In this document: positions 9,834-18,357 of the stretch, piece by piece | Numbering within the stretch: the first letter of the stretch is position 1 | Layout: the number at the start of each line of letters is the position of its first letter | Assembly: GCA_014584575.1 (NCBI GenBank) | Contig: JACTMP010000061.1 | Coordinates: 1 to 64,000, forward strand | Direction of reading: 5' to 3' | Origin: Chloroflexota bacterium | Lineage (GTDB): Bacteria > Chloroflexota > Anaerolineae > Promineifilales > Promineifilaceae | Length of the DNA: 64,000 bases | Notes under the pieces: generated by a model | The model's database searches: none | Seen by the model: the letters and a program-made list of their open reading frames with translations, nothing else | Told to the model about the DNA's origin: nothing | Made by a program: the position numbers and the translations under genes

Positions 9834-11131
9834 GTAACCCAGTTATTCGTGTAGAGAATTTATCTAAGAGTTATCGTATTGGCCTGCCACCTCAAGATGA
9901 GCAGGGGCGAATGGCTTTCTTGCGCAAGGCGGCGGGTACATTTGGGTATCTGGCCTCTACTTTGCGCGAGGCTTCAGAAGCAGAGATCCTTTGGGCAATC
10001 AGAGACATTTCTTTTGAGGTGGCGCAAGGTGAAGTCGTGGGTCTGGTTGGTCGCAATGGGGCCGGGAAAAGCACATTGCTAAAAATACTTTCCCGTATTA
10101 CAGATCCCACGTATGGCCGGGCATTTATTCACGGCCGTGTCGGTTCCCTCCTTGAAGTAGGCACCGGCTTTCACCCTGAATTGACGGGGCGCGAAAATAT
10201 CTATCTCAATGGGGCCGTGTTGGGCATGAAACGGGCCGAAATTGATGCCAGGTTTGACGAAATTGCCGCTTTTTCCGGCGTGGAGAAATTTCTGGATACA
10301 CCCGTCAAGCGGTATTCCAGCGGCATGTCGGTCCGGTTGGCTTTTTCAGTGGCTGCCCATTTGCAGCCGGAGGTGCTGCTGGTCGATGAGGTGCTGGCTG
10401 TGGGTGATGCGGCTTTTCAGAAGAAATGTTTGGGCAAAATGGGTGACGTAGCGGCCGAAGGGCGCACCGTCCTCTTTGTCTCGCACAATATGGTCGCGGT
10501 ACAAAACTTATGTAATCGGGCCATCTGGCTGCAAGAAGGGCGGTTGGTGGCTGATAGTGACGCCAACAGCATTGTGATGCAGTATTTACAGGCCGCAAAC
10601 CCGGGGCTACGGGAACAGGTTTGGGAAGAGATGGAACGTGCGCCGGGTAATGACCTAGTGCGGCTGCGCCGGTTGAGCGTGCGTCCAGCGCAGGGCAGCC
10701 CGGAAGAAGCCATTACGATGGAAACGGCTTTTGTGGTGGAAGTGGAATTTTGGAGTCTCACCTCTGAGCTTTTCTTAGATGTGCGCATTTTTCTATATAC
10801 GGAATATGACGTGGTCGCATTGGGTGCGGATACGTCCTATGAACCGGATTGGCACGGCCGTCAATTTCCTGAAGGCGTTTTCCGAACTGAGTGCGTCATT
10901 CCTGGTAACTGGCTCAATAGTGGCAATTATCGTATTGGCGTGGAGATTGTGAAGGACGGCCGTCGCAAAGTGTTTGTGCAGGAGAGCGACTGGCTCAACT
11001 TTGATATTACGGAGCTTGGGGAACGGGGTGGCACCTGGTATGGCAAAGAGCGGGGCATCTTCCGCCCCCGGCTGCAATGGAAAACGGAACTGATCAGCCA
11101 GGGGGTTGAAGAAGAGTTGGCTTTGCCGTAA
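9830..11131 (+). CDS. wzt: ABC transporter ATP-binding protein with C-terminal glycan-recognition domain
   Basis: The 433-residue protein has a nucleotide-binding domain with Walker A GRNGAGKST (about 74-82), signature YSSGM (162-166) and Walker B LLVDEVLAVGD (183-193). A C-terminal beta-rich domain of about 130 residues resembles Wzt C-terminal domains that bind the modified end of an O-antigen before export. The start is GTG 9830, overlapping the permease stop; an upstream extension would lie wholly inside the permease gene. Energising Wzm is the clear role. The C-terminal domain implies that export waits for a terminal modification, which fits the sulfotransferase gene that follows. Confidence 0.92.
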   Translation: MSNPVIRVENLSKSYRIGLPPQDEQGRMAFLRKAAGTFGYLASTLREASEAEILWAIRDISFEVAQGEVVGLVGRNGAGKSTLLKILSRITDPTYGRAFIHGRVGSLLEVGTGFHPELTGRENIYLNGAVLGMKRAEIDARFDEIAAFSGVEKFLDTPVKRYSSGMSVRLAFSVAAHLQPEVLLVDEVLAVGDAAFQKKCLGKMGDVAAEGRTVLFVSHNMVAVQNLCNRAIWLQEGRLVADSDANSIVMQYLQAANPGLREQVWEEMERAPGNDLVRLRRLSVRPAQGSPEEAITMETAFVVEVEFWSLTSELFLDVRIFLYTEYDVVALGADTSYEPDWHGRQFPEGVFRTECVIPGNWLNSGNYRIGVEIVKDGRRKVFVQESDWLNFDITELGERGGTWYGKERGIFRPRLQWKTELISQGVEEELALP

Positions 11132-11137
11132 TGGGGT

Positions 11138-11170
11138 AGACTCAAAGGGTTTGCCAAACCCTTCGGGTCT
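11138..11170. repeat. Intergenic hairpin, AGACCC/GGGTCT family, copy 1
   Basis: Two 15-nt arms (11138-11152 and 11156-11170) pair with two mismatches around a 3-nt loop. The arms match those of the perfect hairpin at 50075-50107, so the two are copies of one family. It starts seven bases after the wzt stop and ends 29 bp before the sulfotransferase start. There is no T-tract, so it is not a standard terminator. Confidence 0.75.
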
Positions 11171-11198
11171 TATCGGACGATCACGCAATGAGGTTTTC

Positions 11199-12152
11199 AT
11201 GGTGCTAGATAAAGAATTCCTGTTTATTATTGGCGCGCCGCGCAGTGGCACAACGTGGGTTCAACTGATGTTGGGGGCGCATCCGGCCGTATGTACATCC
11301 GTTGAATTGACGCTTTTTGTTTATACCAACCGCTGGATTTACATTTGGGACAGACAGGTGGAGGATATTGCGGCCGACCGCTGGCATATTGGCCTGCCCA
11401 TGATTTGGAAAGAAGAAGAGTTTTATGGCTTTCTGCGCCAATTTTTAGAGCAGGCATATGCACGGGTATGGGATGGCAACCCGGCTATTACCCATATTTT
11501 GGACAAACATCCTGCTTATGCCGCCTTTGTGGAAGAGATCAACCGGCTGATTCCGAACAGCAAGTTTATTCATGTGGTCCGCGACGGCCGTGATGTGGCT
11601 GCCTCTATGGTTTCTGCTAAAGAACAAATGGGGTTTGGCACCGGTACGGTCAGCGAATCCGCCGCTGCCTGGAAAGAGCATATTGAATGGGCGCGTAAGG
11701 CCCGGCAGTTTGACGGCCGTTACCTGGAACTGCGCTACGAAGAAATCATGGTGGACCCGGTTGGCGCGTTGACCAATCTATATAATTTTTGCGGTCTGCC
11801 TGCTTCCCCGGAGCAGGTTGAAAACATTGTCGAAAAACACTCCTTTAACCGGCTTAAAGCCGAACGAGTTTCCCCTGTTGAAGGTGTTGCCTTACCCCAA
11901 AATTTTTACCGCAAAGGCAAAGCAGGCGGTTGGCGCGACGATATTTCTCCAGTTGAGCGATTCCTCTTTGATAGAGCCGCCGGTGATTTGCTGGTGGAAT
12001 TGGGTTATGCCGAAAACGGTTGGTGGGCGGAAACGGCCAGCCAGCGCTGGTTAATCCCGTTGCAGGCCGTTTTTTCCAGCCGCCAACGCTTTCGTTCGGC
12101 CGTTAAGAAGGGGATGCTGCGGCTTTACCGGCCGTTGGCAGGCAATGTTTAG
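11199..12152 (+). CDS. Sulfotransferase (PAPS-dependent type)
   Basis: The 317-residue protein has the two PAPS-binding signatures of the family: the 5'-phosphosulfate loop GAPRSGTTW (about 12-20) and the 3'-phosphate region VVRDGRDVAASM (about 126-137). It probably transfers sulfate to a sugar hydroxyl in the cytoplasm before export. No PAPS-synthesis genes are in the window. ATG 11199 places the first strand (EFLFIIGAPRSG) at the N-terminus as usual. The gene follows wzt after a hairpin and its end overlaps the start of the next gene by 8 bp. Two other sulfotransferase-like genes lie in the cluster at 15685 and 47129. Confidence 0.85.
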   Translation: MVLDKEFLFIIGAPRSGTTWVQLMLGAHPAVCTSVELTLFVYTNRWIYIWDRQVEDIAADRWHIGLPMIWKEEEFYGFLRQFLEQAYARVWDGNPAITHILDKHPAYAAFVEEINRLIPNSKFIHVVRDGRDVAASMVSAKEQMGFGTGTVSESAAAWKEHIEWARKARQFDGRYLELRYEEIMVDPVGALTNLYNFCGLPASPEQVENIVEKHSFNRLKAERVSPVEGVALPQNFYRKGKAGGWRDDISPVERFLFDRAAGDLLVELGYAENGWWAETASQRWLIPLQAVFSSRQRFRSAVKKGMLRLYRPLAGNV

Positions 12153-13698
12153 CCGATGCCTACCATTTGAAATCATGCAAAAGCTAAAGTCTGGTTATGT
12201 TATCTGGTTTGTGCTTATCGTTGTGGTTGGTGTGGTGCTGCTGTTGTGGGCCACTCAGTGGGGTATTGGCACATCCCCAGATTCTATCGCCTATATTCGA
12301 TCAGCGCGGAACTTCTGGACTGAGAGCGTTTCGGCTTCCAACCCGGCCTTAATTTTTCGCCCACCTTTTTATCCCCTGCTACTGGCAATAATTGGACTGA
12401 CAGGCATAGACCCATTTGTCGCAGCTCGCTGGCTTAACACAGTTTTGTATGCAGCCAATATCTGCCTGGTCGGCATGATCATCTGGCGGTACCAACCCCA
12501 CTCACCCTGGCTGGCTGTTTTGGGTGCATTATTGATGCTGCTGGCCAGTCCACTGCTCGAAATTCATGCTTATGCCTGGTCAGAGCCGCTATTTATCTTT
12601 CTGGGGTATCTTGGTTTGCTTACACTGGCAAGTTACCTGGAAAATGGCAGGAAACGGTATGTATTGCTGGCGGCCGTGCCTTTAGGCCTGGCGTTGTTTA
12701 CACGCTACGCCGGGGTTGCCTTTCTGGCCACGGCCGTGCTGGCGTTATTGTTGTGGGGGCGGCAGTCGTGGTGGCGGCGGGTGGGCACGGCCGTTGTTCT
12801 GAGTGTGGTGGCGATAGTGCCACTGCTGCTGTGGATGGTACGACACGCAGGCCATGATCGGCTGGCGGGGGGGCGGGCATTGGCCTTCCATCCGGCCGGG
12901 CGAGACCATTTCTGGCAGGCCGTATACACCTTTTCTGACTGGCTGCAAGCGCCGACCGCTTTATCCGGTATTTTGCGCATAGGGCTACTGGTGTTGGTGG
13001 GAGGTACGGCCGTTGCCCTTCTCGTCCGCCGTTTTGTGTATGCCCGCCGCCAAAGCAACCCTATACCTGTTTTTTACCAGGTGTTGCTTCTGCTGCTGCC
13101 CGTGTATGTCCTGTTTCTGCTTGTGTCCATCTCCTTTTTAGATGCAGCCACTCCCTTTGATAACCGCATATTATCACCCCTCTATCCGGCGCTGATCTTT
13201 CTGGGAATATATGCCCTCGAGGAATTGTTTCAACAGTGCCGCCGTTGGCGGGCCGCCCAGATTGCACTGGTGCTGCTGCTGCTGTTTGTGGGCATCTCGG
13301 CCGCCCGGAACGGCCGTTGGCTCCTACAAGCCTCCCAAAACGGACTGGGTTTCTCCAGCCTCACCTGGCAGCAAGCAGAGATCATCACACAAATTGAGAT
13401 GCTGCCAACTGACACACTGATATTCTCCAATCTTCCCGATGCCGTCTATTTTTTATCTGGGCGCTCCGCTAACCCACTGCCCAGAAAACGGGACGCTACG
13501 ACGCAGCAGGTGAACCATAACTATGAAACAGACCTGCTCCGGATGGGGTTGCGGGTGAACCAGGAAGATGGGGTTGTTATTTATTTTAAGGCTCTGCAAG
13601 GCAACCCCGCTTTACCGACATTACAAGAAATGACCAATACACTATCATTACACCTGCGTGTAGAAACGGTCGAAGGCGTGATCTACGGCAGCCAATAA
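12145..13698 (+). CDS. Multi-pass membrane protein, GT39/ArnT-like glycosyltransferase
   Basis: The 517-residue protein has about ten to twelve hydrophobic helices and an early extracytoplasmic loop with T-S-P-D-S-I-A-Y, placed as the acidic catalytic loop of GT-C enzymes such as ArnT and protein mannosyltransferases. These enzymes use polyprenyl-phosphate sugars on the outer face of the membrane. The next gene encodes a DPM1-like synthase, which would make such a donor, so the pair is a plausible two-step module. The ATG at 12145 overlaps the previous stop; an in-frame ATG at 12175 is an alternative, and neither has a strong Shine-Dalgarno. The exact acceptor is unknown. Confidence 0.7.
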   Translation: MFSRCLPFEIMQKLKSGYVIWFVLIVVVGVVLLLWATQWGIGTSPDSIAYIRSARNFWTESVSASNPALIFRPPFYPLLLAIIGLTGIDPFVAARWLNTVLYAANICLVGMIIWRYQPHSPWLAVLGALLMLLASPLLEIHAYAWSEPLFIFLGYLGLLTLASYLENGRKRYVLLAAVPLGLALFTRYAGVAFLATAVLALLLWGRQSWWRRVGTAVVLSVVAIVPLLLWMVRHAGHDRLAGGRALAFHPAGRDHFWQAVYTFSDWLQAPTALSGILRIGLLVLVGGTAVALLVRRFVYARRQSNPIPVFYQVLLLLLPVYVLFLLVSISFLDAATPFDNRILSPLYPALIFLGIYALEELFQQCRRWRAAQIALVLLLLFVGISAARNGRWLLQASQNGLGFSSLTWQQAEIITQIEMLPTDTLIFSNLPDAVYFLSGRSANPLPRKRDATTQQVNHNYETDLLRMGLRVNQEDGVVIYFKALQGNPALPTLQEMTNTLSLHLRVETVEGVIYGSQ

Positions 13699-13728
13699 TT
13701 AATTGTACAAGGAACACTTATAGCCGCT

Positions 13729-14424
13729 ATGAAAATATCTGTGGTTATCCCCTGTTATAATGAAATAAACACCATTGAAGCCATTATTAACAAGGTTATG
13801 GCAGTTAATCTGGATGGTTTGGAAAAAGAGATAGTCATCGTAGATGACGGATCGAAAGATGGGACGAGAGAATACCTGGATACATTACGATCAAACCATA
13901 CCTTTCAAATCATTTTCCATGAAACAAATACAGGTAAGGGTGGCGCGCTGCGGACTGGTTTTGCCCGTGCAACCGGCGACATCATCATCGTACAAGATGC
14001 CGACCTGGAATATGACCCCAATGAGTATCCCCGGTTGTTGAACCCGATTTTGAATGGCAATGCGGATATTGTGTATGGTTCCCGTTTTGCCGGGGGAGAC
14101 TCGCACCGCGTTCTTTATTTCTGGCATTCGTTAGGCAACAAGGTGCTCACCCTGATGTCTAATATGTTTACTAATTTGAACCTGACAGACATGGAAGTGT
14201 GTTACAAGGTTTTTAAGCGGTCTGTTTTAGAAAAGATTGAGTTAAAAGAGGATCGTTTTGGGTTTGAACCGGAATTTACGGCCAAGGCTGCCCGCCAGGG
14301 CTTTGTGTTTTATGAGGTGGGTATTTCTTATTACGGCCGTACCTACGCCGAAGGTAAAAAAATCAACTGGAAAGACGGCGTCCGCGCCATCTACGTGATT
14401 TTGAAATACGGAATCTTGCGATAA
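13729..14424 (+). CDS. GT2 glycosyltransferase, dolichol/polyprenyl-phosphate mannose synthase-like
   Basis: The 231-residue protein starts with the GT-A strand M-K-I-S-V-V-I-P-C-Y-N-E, followed by VDDGSKDGT (38-46) and the metal-binding Q-D-A-D-L-E (DxD at 90-92). It has no C-terminal membrane helices, as in soluble DPM1-type enzymes. The likely reaction is transfer of a hexose from a nucleotide sugar to polyprenyl phosphate at the inner membrane face. It follows the GT39-like gene by 30 bp, which supports donor supply for that enzyme. The length is typical of the family. Confidence 0.82.
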   Translation: MKISVVIPCYNEINTIEAIINKVMAVNLDGLEKEIVIVDDGSKDGTREYLDTLRSNHTFQIIFHETNTGKGGALRTGFARATGDIIIVQDADLEYDPNEYPRLLNPILNGNADIVYGSRFAGGDSHRVLYFWHSLGNKVLTLMSNMFTNLNLTDMEVCYKVFKRSVLEKIELKEDRFGFEPEFTAKAARQGFVFYEVGISYYGRTYAEGKKINWKDGVRAIYVILKYGILR

Positions 14425-14429
14425 ACGCC

Positions 14430-14456
14430 AGACGGTCGTTCTAAAAACCGCCGTCT
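14430..14456. repeat. Intergenic hairpin, AGACGG type
   Basis: Arms 14430-14440 and 14446-14456 pair over 11 positions with two central mismatches and a 5-nt loop; flanking CGCC and GGCG can extend the stem. It fills most of the 49-bp gap between two GT2 genes and ends 17 bp before the next ATG. No T-tract follows. Confidence 0.6.
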
Positions 14457-14473
14457 AGGGGCGCCCGGCTTCT

Positions 14474-15622
14474 ATGTCCACCATTAGCGTCATCATCCCC
14501 GCCTATAACCAGGGCCACTTTCTGGCTGAGGCTATTCGCAGCATCCAGGCCCAAACCTATCAAGATTGGGAAACTATTGTGGTGGATGATGGCTCCACAG
14601 ACAATACAGCCGAAGTCACTCGCAGCTTCACCGATCCCCGCATCCGCTACGTCTACAAACAGAACGGTGGCCTTTCCTCGGCCCGAAACGAAGGCATCCG
14701 CCACGCACACGGTGAATACCTCTCCTTACTCGATTCTGATGATTGTTTCTTGCCGGAAAAACTGGCTTTGCTGGTATCTGCGCTGGAGGCACAGCCCCAC
14801 CTGGGCCTTGTCGCCGGGCAGGCAATCCCGGTTGACGAACACGGCCGTCCCGTCGGCAAACAGTTCGACACACCCCTTCCCAACGACCCTGCGCAACTGC
14901 TCTTAGGTAACCCTTTGCACGTGGGCAGTGTGCTGCTGCGTCGCTGTTGGCAAGAAAAAGTGGGTTTCTTTGATGAAACGCTGCGTTCCTATGAAGATTG
15001 GGATATGTGGCTACGGCTGGCGCTGGCTGGTTGCCAGATGTCTTACATACCCCAACCTGTCTCCTTGTATCGCTTCCACACCGCCCAAATGACTCGTGAT
15101 GGCGGCCAAATGACCACGGCTACTTTTGCTGTGCTGGATAAATTATTCAGCAATCCCCAATTACCGGCTGAATGGCAGGCCATGAAAGAGCGCGCCTACA
15201 GTCATGCTTATTTGCGCAAAGCAGCCCAGGCTTACCGCAGCCGCCAGTATCAGATTGGCCAGGAGAGTTTGTGTCAGGCGGTGGCTTTAAATCCTGATTT
15301 GATGGCCGACCATGCCGACTCTTTAGCCCGCCATTTTGCTGGCTGGATTGAACTGCCCAAAACGCCTGACAAATTTGCATTTCTGCAAGATATTTACAAC
15401 AACCTGCCACCCAACATGCCAGAGTTACAGGCGCGGCGGCAGCAAGATTTAAGCCGTGCGGCCATGCAGATCGCCTATGAAGCCTATGCCGATAAAGACA
15501 TGAAAAAAACACGCACGGCCGTGCGCCATGCCCTGCGTTACCAGCCCAGCCGTCTGGCAAATCGTGGTACATGGTCTTTGCTTGTCCGTTCTCATCTCGC
15601 CATAAGTAAAAGTGGCGGTTAG
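14474..15622 (+). CDS. GT2 glycosyltransferase with helical C-terminal extension
   Basis: The 382-residue protein has a standard GT-A domain: SVIIPAYNQG at the start, VVDDGSTDNT at about 35-44 and the metal site LLDSDD near residue 90. A later E-D-W-D-M-W segment is typical of inverting GT2 transferases. The remaining 140 residues after the catalytic domain look helical, with Arg/Gln-rich repeats, and may mediate assembly. It acts in the cytoplasm on a lipid-linked acceptor. It shares most similarity of layout with the GT2 protein at 20685, which has a similar helical tail. Confidence 0.85.
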   Translation: MSTISVIIPAYNQGHFLAEAIRSIQAQTYQDWETIVVDDGSTDNTAEVTRSFTDPRIRYVYKQNGGLSSARNEGIRHAHGEYLSLLDSDDCFLPEKLALLVSALEAQPHLGLVAGQAIPVDEHGRPVGKQFDTPLPNDPAQLLLGNPLHVGSVLLRRCWQEKVGFFDETLRSYEDWDMWLRLALAGCQMSYIPQPVSLYRFHTAQMTRDGGQMTTATFAVLDKLFSNPQLPAEWQAMKERAYSHAYLRKAAQAYRSRQYQIGQESLCQAVALNPDLMADHADSLARHFAGWIELPKTPDKFAFLQDIYNNLPPNMPELQARRQQDLSRAAMQIAYEAYADKDMKKTRTAVRHALRYQPSRLANRGTWSLLVRSHLAISKSGG

Positions 15623-15630
15623 TGGCCGGT

Positions 15631-15656
15631 GGCTGGTGGTTTGCTAACCACCAGCC
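15631..15656. repeat. Intergenic hairpin, GGCTGGTGG type
   Basis: Perfect 11-bp stem (15631-15641 with 15646-15656) and a 4-nt loop. Outer GTGG and CCAC words give a possible extension. It begins nine bases after the GT2 stop and ends 28 bp before the next ATG. The AAGGAG ribosome binding site lies after it, so translation start is not occluded. Confidence 0.7.
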
Positions 15657-15684
15657 AACAGCCACCACTTACGAAGGAGTTTTT

Positions 15685-16419
15685 ATGCCCGGAATCCATT
15701 TACGAAATCAGGTGACGCCATTCGTTGTCCTCTTTATCGAGCGCGATGGCAGCACCTACTTGATCAACATGCTGAAAAACCACCCTGAAATCAACGCCGA
15801 TTACGAAAGATTGGATGTGATGAGGCAGGAAAATAAAACGGCCGCCGAGCAGTTGGCCTGGGTCAATGAATTCCTGACGCCACCCCTGATCAGTAAATAC
15901 AAGGCAATTGGCTTCAAGACCAAGCTCAAAGATGTGTTAGACCTGGAAGGGTTTGCCAGATTATTGCCACAGAAACAAACCCACATCATCCATATGCAGC
16001 GGCGCAATGTCATCAAAGCAGTTGTGTCCCGGGTGAATGCCCGGCGACTGCATGATAAAATCGGTGTATGGAATCTCTATGACGAGGCCGACCGCCTGGC
16101 TCCGGCCATGCTCGACTATGAGCAATTTGATACGATGGTGCGCAATCGGGAGGCGCAGGATAAGGCACTTTCTGAGTTTGTTGCTCGCTTCGACTTGCCC
16201 AAGATGGTTATTGCTTATGAGGATTTATTGCAAGATCGGGACAGGGTGTTACATGAACTGTTTGACTTTTTACGCATCCGTTGGGTGCCGCTAGAAGCAA
16301 CCACGAAAAAGAACACCGGCGATGATCTGCGCCAGGCGATTGCCAATTATGACGAAATACGGGAGCGATATGCCGGTACACGGTATGAAGCAATGTTTGA
16401 TGAAGTGCTGGTTTCATAA
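15685..16419 (+). CDS. Sulfotransferase-like protein (Stf0/LPS-type)
   Basis: The 244-residue protein opens with V-V-L-F-I-E-R-D-G-S-T-Y-L, a variant of the phosphosulfate-binding loop, and has an M-Q-R-R-N-V-I-K-A segment matching the 3'-phosphate site of the sulfotransferase fold. V-I-A-Y-E-D-L and the final helix also fit this fold. Activity is inferred from fold motifs only; the loop departs from the GxPRSGTT form, so another donor cannot be excluded. ATG 15685 has GAAGGAG seven bases upstream. The closest relative in the window is the protein at 47129. Confidence 0.65.
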   Translation: MPGIHLRNQVTPFVVLFIERDGSTYLINMLKNHPEINADYERLDVMRQENKTAAEQLAWVNEFLTPPLISKYKAIGFKTKLKDVLDLEGFARLLPQKQTHIIHMQRRNVIKAVVSRVNARRLHDKIGVWNLYDEADRLAPAMLDYEQFDTMVRNREAQDKALSEFVARFDLPKMVIAYEDLLQDRDRVLHELFDFLRIRWVPLEATTKKNTGDDLRQAIANYDEIRERYAGTRYEAMFDEVLVS

Positions 16420-16436
16420 CTAAAAGGTAGTAAAAG

Positions 16437-18314
16437 ATGCCTGGTTTAATTGGTTTTGCCGGGGGAACAGCCGACGGCCGTTCCCTGCTTTCCCAAATGG
16501 CTCTTGCGTTAGAGCCAGAGGAACGATTCAAAACAGAAAGTTGCCTGGCTGATGGGGTAGGTCTTGGCCGCGTCAGTCTTGGGATTCTCAATCCCCGGCC
16601 ACAGCCATGCTGGAACGCCGACCAGACCATCTGCGTGGTGATGGAAGGGGAATTGTTTGCCACCGATGGTCTGCGCCAGGAGTTGGCGCGGCGTGGCTGC
16701 CAGTTGACCCATCAAGATGATCCGGAACTGATTTTGCATTTGTACCAGGAATTTGGCTGCCACTTTCCACAAATGCTCAATGGCGCCTTTGCTCTTGCCA
16801 TTTGGGACGGCCGTAGCCAGACTCTACTCCTCGCCAATGACCGGTTGGGTTTATACCCTCTCTATTATGCCCAGACCGGCGGCGAATCCGGCGCGGCTTC
16901 GGGCCGTTTACTTTTTGCTTCCGGCGTGCGGGCTATTTTGGCCGATACAGATGTGCCTCGCACGCTGGATCGTGTTGCCCTGGCTCAATATCTCACCTTC
17001 GACCACTGCCTGCACGACAACACATTTGTGGAAGCGGTGCGCCTGCTGCCGCCGGCCTCCCTGCTCACCTGGCAGGCCGGACGGTTCACCATCACCCCTA
17101 CCTGGCGGCCCCAAATGCCCCGCCACTACGAACTCATCCCCGAACTCGACTGGCTGGAGATGACTAAAGAAGCCATGCGCACGGCCATCAAACGGCAATC
17201 TGGTGGTTCGCTGCGGTTAGGAATGCTGCTCAGTGGTGGTCTGGATTCTCGTTATTTGCTCGCCCTCATGTGTGGTGGCGCGGCTCAATGTAACTTGCAG
17301 ACCTTTACCTGGGGCATACCCAATTGTGATGATGCTCGATATGCCCGTGAAGCGGCCGTCAGCCGGGGCACCAGCCACCACTTTTTTGAACTTCGCCCCG
17401 ATTGGCTGCTTGGTCTGGCTAATGAATGTGCGCGGCAGGTAGATGGCATGGGCAACATCCTCAACCTGCATGCCCGCGCCGTGGTCGCGCAGTGCGCTCC
17501 CTATGCTGACGTGATCGTTAAAGGCTTTTTGGGGGATGCCATGGCCGGATACGCCCAAATGCACCAACATTGGGCCGATTATGATGATGAAACGCGCATT
17601 CAAGCGCACCTGTCTGTCCACCGGGCGCAGGGGGTGATTACGTTTGAGCAGGCAGAGCAGGATGAGTTATTTACACCGGAATTTCGGGCAGCCATTGGCA
17701 CTGCTGTTTGGGATAGTTACCGCCAGGGGATGGATGAGTCTGGCTCCACGCAGCTGGCTGACCAACGAATTTACTTTGATTACCGGCAGCGCGTGCCCCG
17801 GCATACGCTCAATGGCGTGGAAGTTGTGCGTAGCCACACGGCCGTGCGCCTCCCTTTTGCGGATAATGACCTGATTGACCTTTTTTTGCGGATGCCACCT
17901 GGCTTACGGTATGGACGGCGGATCATGCGAGAAGCGTTCATCGAAGAGTATCCCGACCTGGCAAAAATTCCCTCGCCTGATGATGGGATGCCTATGATCG
18001 AGTGTGCCCGCAGTACGCGCATTCGCGCCGAACGGCTGATACGCTGGCAGTTGCAGAAGGCCGGATTGAAACAGGTCAGTTATTGGGGGTTACGGCCGTA
18101 CAAAGACTACCCCGCCTGGTTTCGCGGCCCCTTGCGCCCTTGGGTCGAGGCCACCCTTCTGGACAAACGCCACCTGGAACGCGGCGACTTCAACCCCGAG
18201 GTTATTCGCCGTCTGGTCAGCGAGCATATGTCCGGCCAACAGAATCACGGCCTCAAATTAGGCGCGCTCTTGAGCATTGAACTATGGCGACGCCAATGTA
18301 TAGACCACGCCTGA
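16437..18314 (+). CDS. Asparagine-synthase homologue lacking the catalytic Cys2
   Basis: The 625-residue protein aligns over its length with AsnB. The synthetase half has an intact PPi loop LLSGGLDS (265-271), so adenylation of a carboxylate is likely. The N-terminal glutaminase half begins M-P-G instead of M-C-G, losing the N-terminal nucleophile, and also lacks the R-H-R-G-P-D motif present in the canonical homologue at 41218. It should therefore be unable to use glutamine; it may use free ammonia or another amine, as asparagine-synthase relatives in natural-product pathways do. It sits between a sulfotransferase-like gene and GT4 genes, suggesting amide formation on a uronic acid or acyl group of the glycan. 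Confidence 0.8.
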   Translation: MPGLIGFAGGTADGRSLLSQMALALEPEERFKTESCLADGVGLGRVSLGILNPRPQPCWNADQTICVVMEGELFATDGLRQELARRGCQLTHQDDPELILHLYQEFGCHFPQMLNGAFALAIWDGRSQTLLLANDRLGLYPLYYAQTGGESGAASGRLLFASGVRAILADTDVPRTLDRVALAQYLTFDHCLHDNTFVEAVRLLPPASLLTWQAGRFTITPTWRPQMPRHYELIPELDWLEMTKEAMRTAIKRQSGGSLRLGMLLSGGLDSRYLLALMCGGAAQCNLQTFTWGIPNCDDARYAREAAVSRGTSHHFFELRPDWLLGLANECARQVDGMGNILNLHARAVVAQCAPYADVIVKGFLGDAMAGYAQMHQHWADYDDETRIQAHLSVHRAQGVITFEQAEQDELFTPEFRAAIGTAVWDSYRQGMDESGSTQLADQRIYFDYRQRVPRHTLNGVEVVRSHTAVRLPFADNDLIDLFLRMPPGLRYGRRIMREAFIEEYPDLAKIPSPDDGMPMIECARSTRIRAERLIRWQLQKAGLKQVSYWGLRPYKDYPAWFRGPLRPWVEATLLDKRHLERGDFNPEVIRRLVSEHMSGQQNHGLKLGALLSIELWRRQCIDHA

Positions 18315-18357
18315 TATGTGGCATGTGGCATGTAATACCGTAGCAATGGAGTAATTT

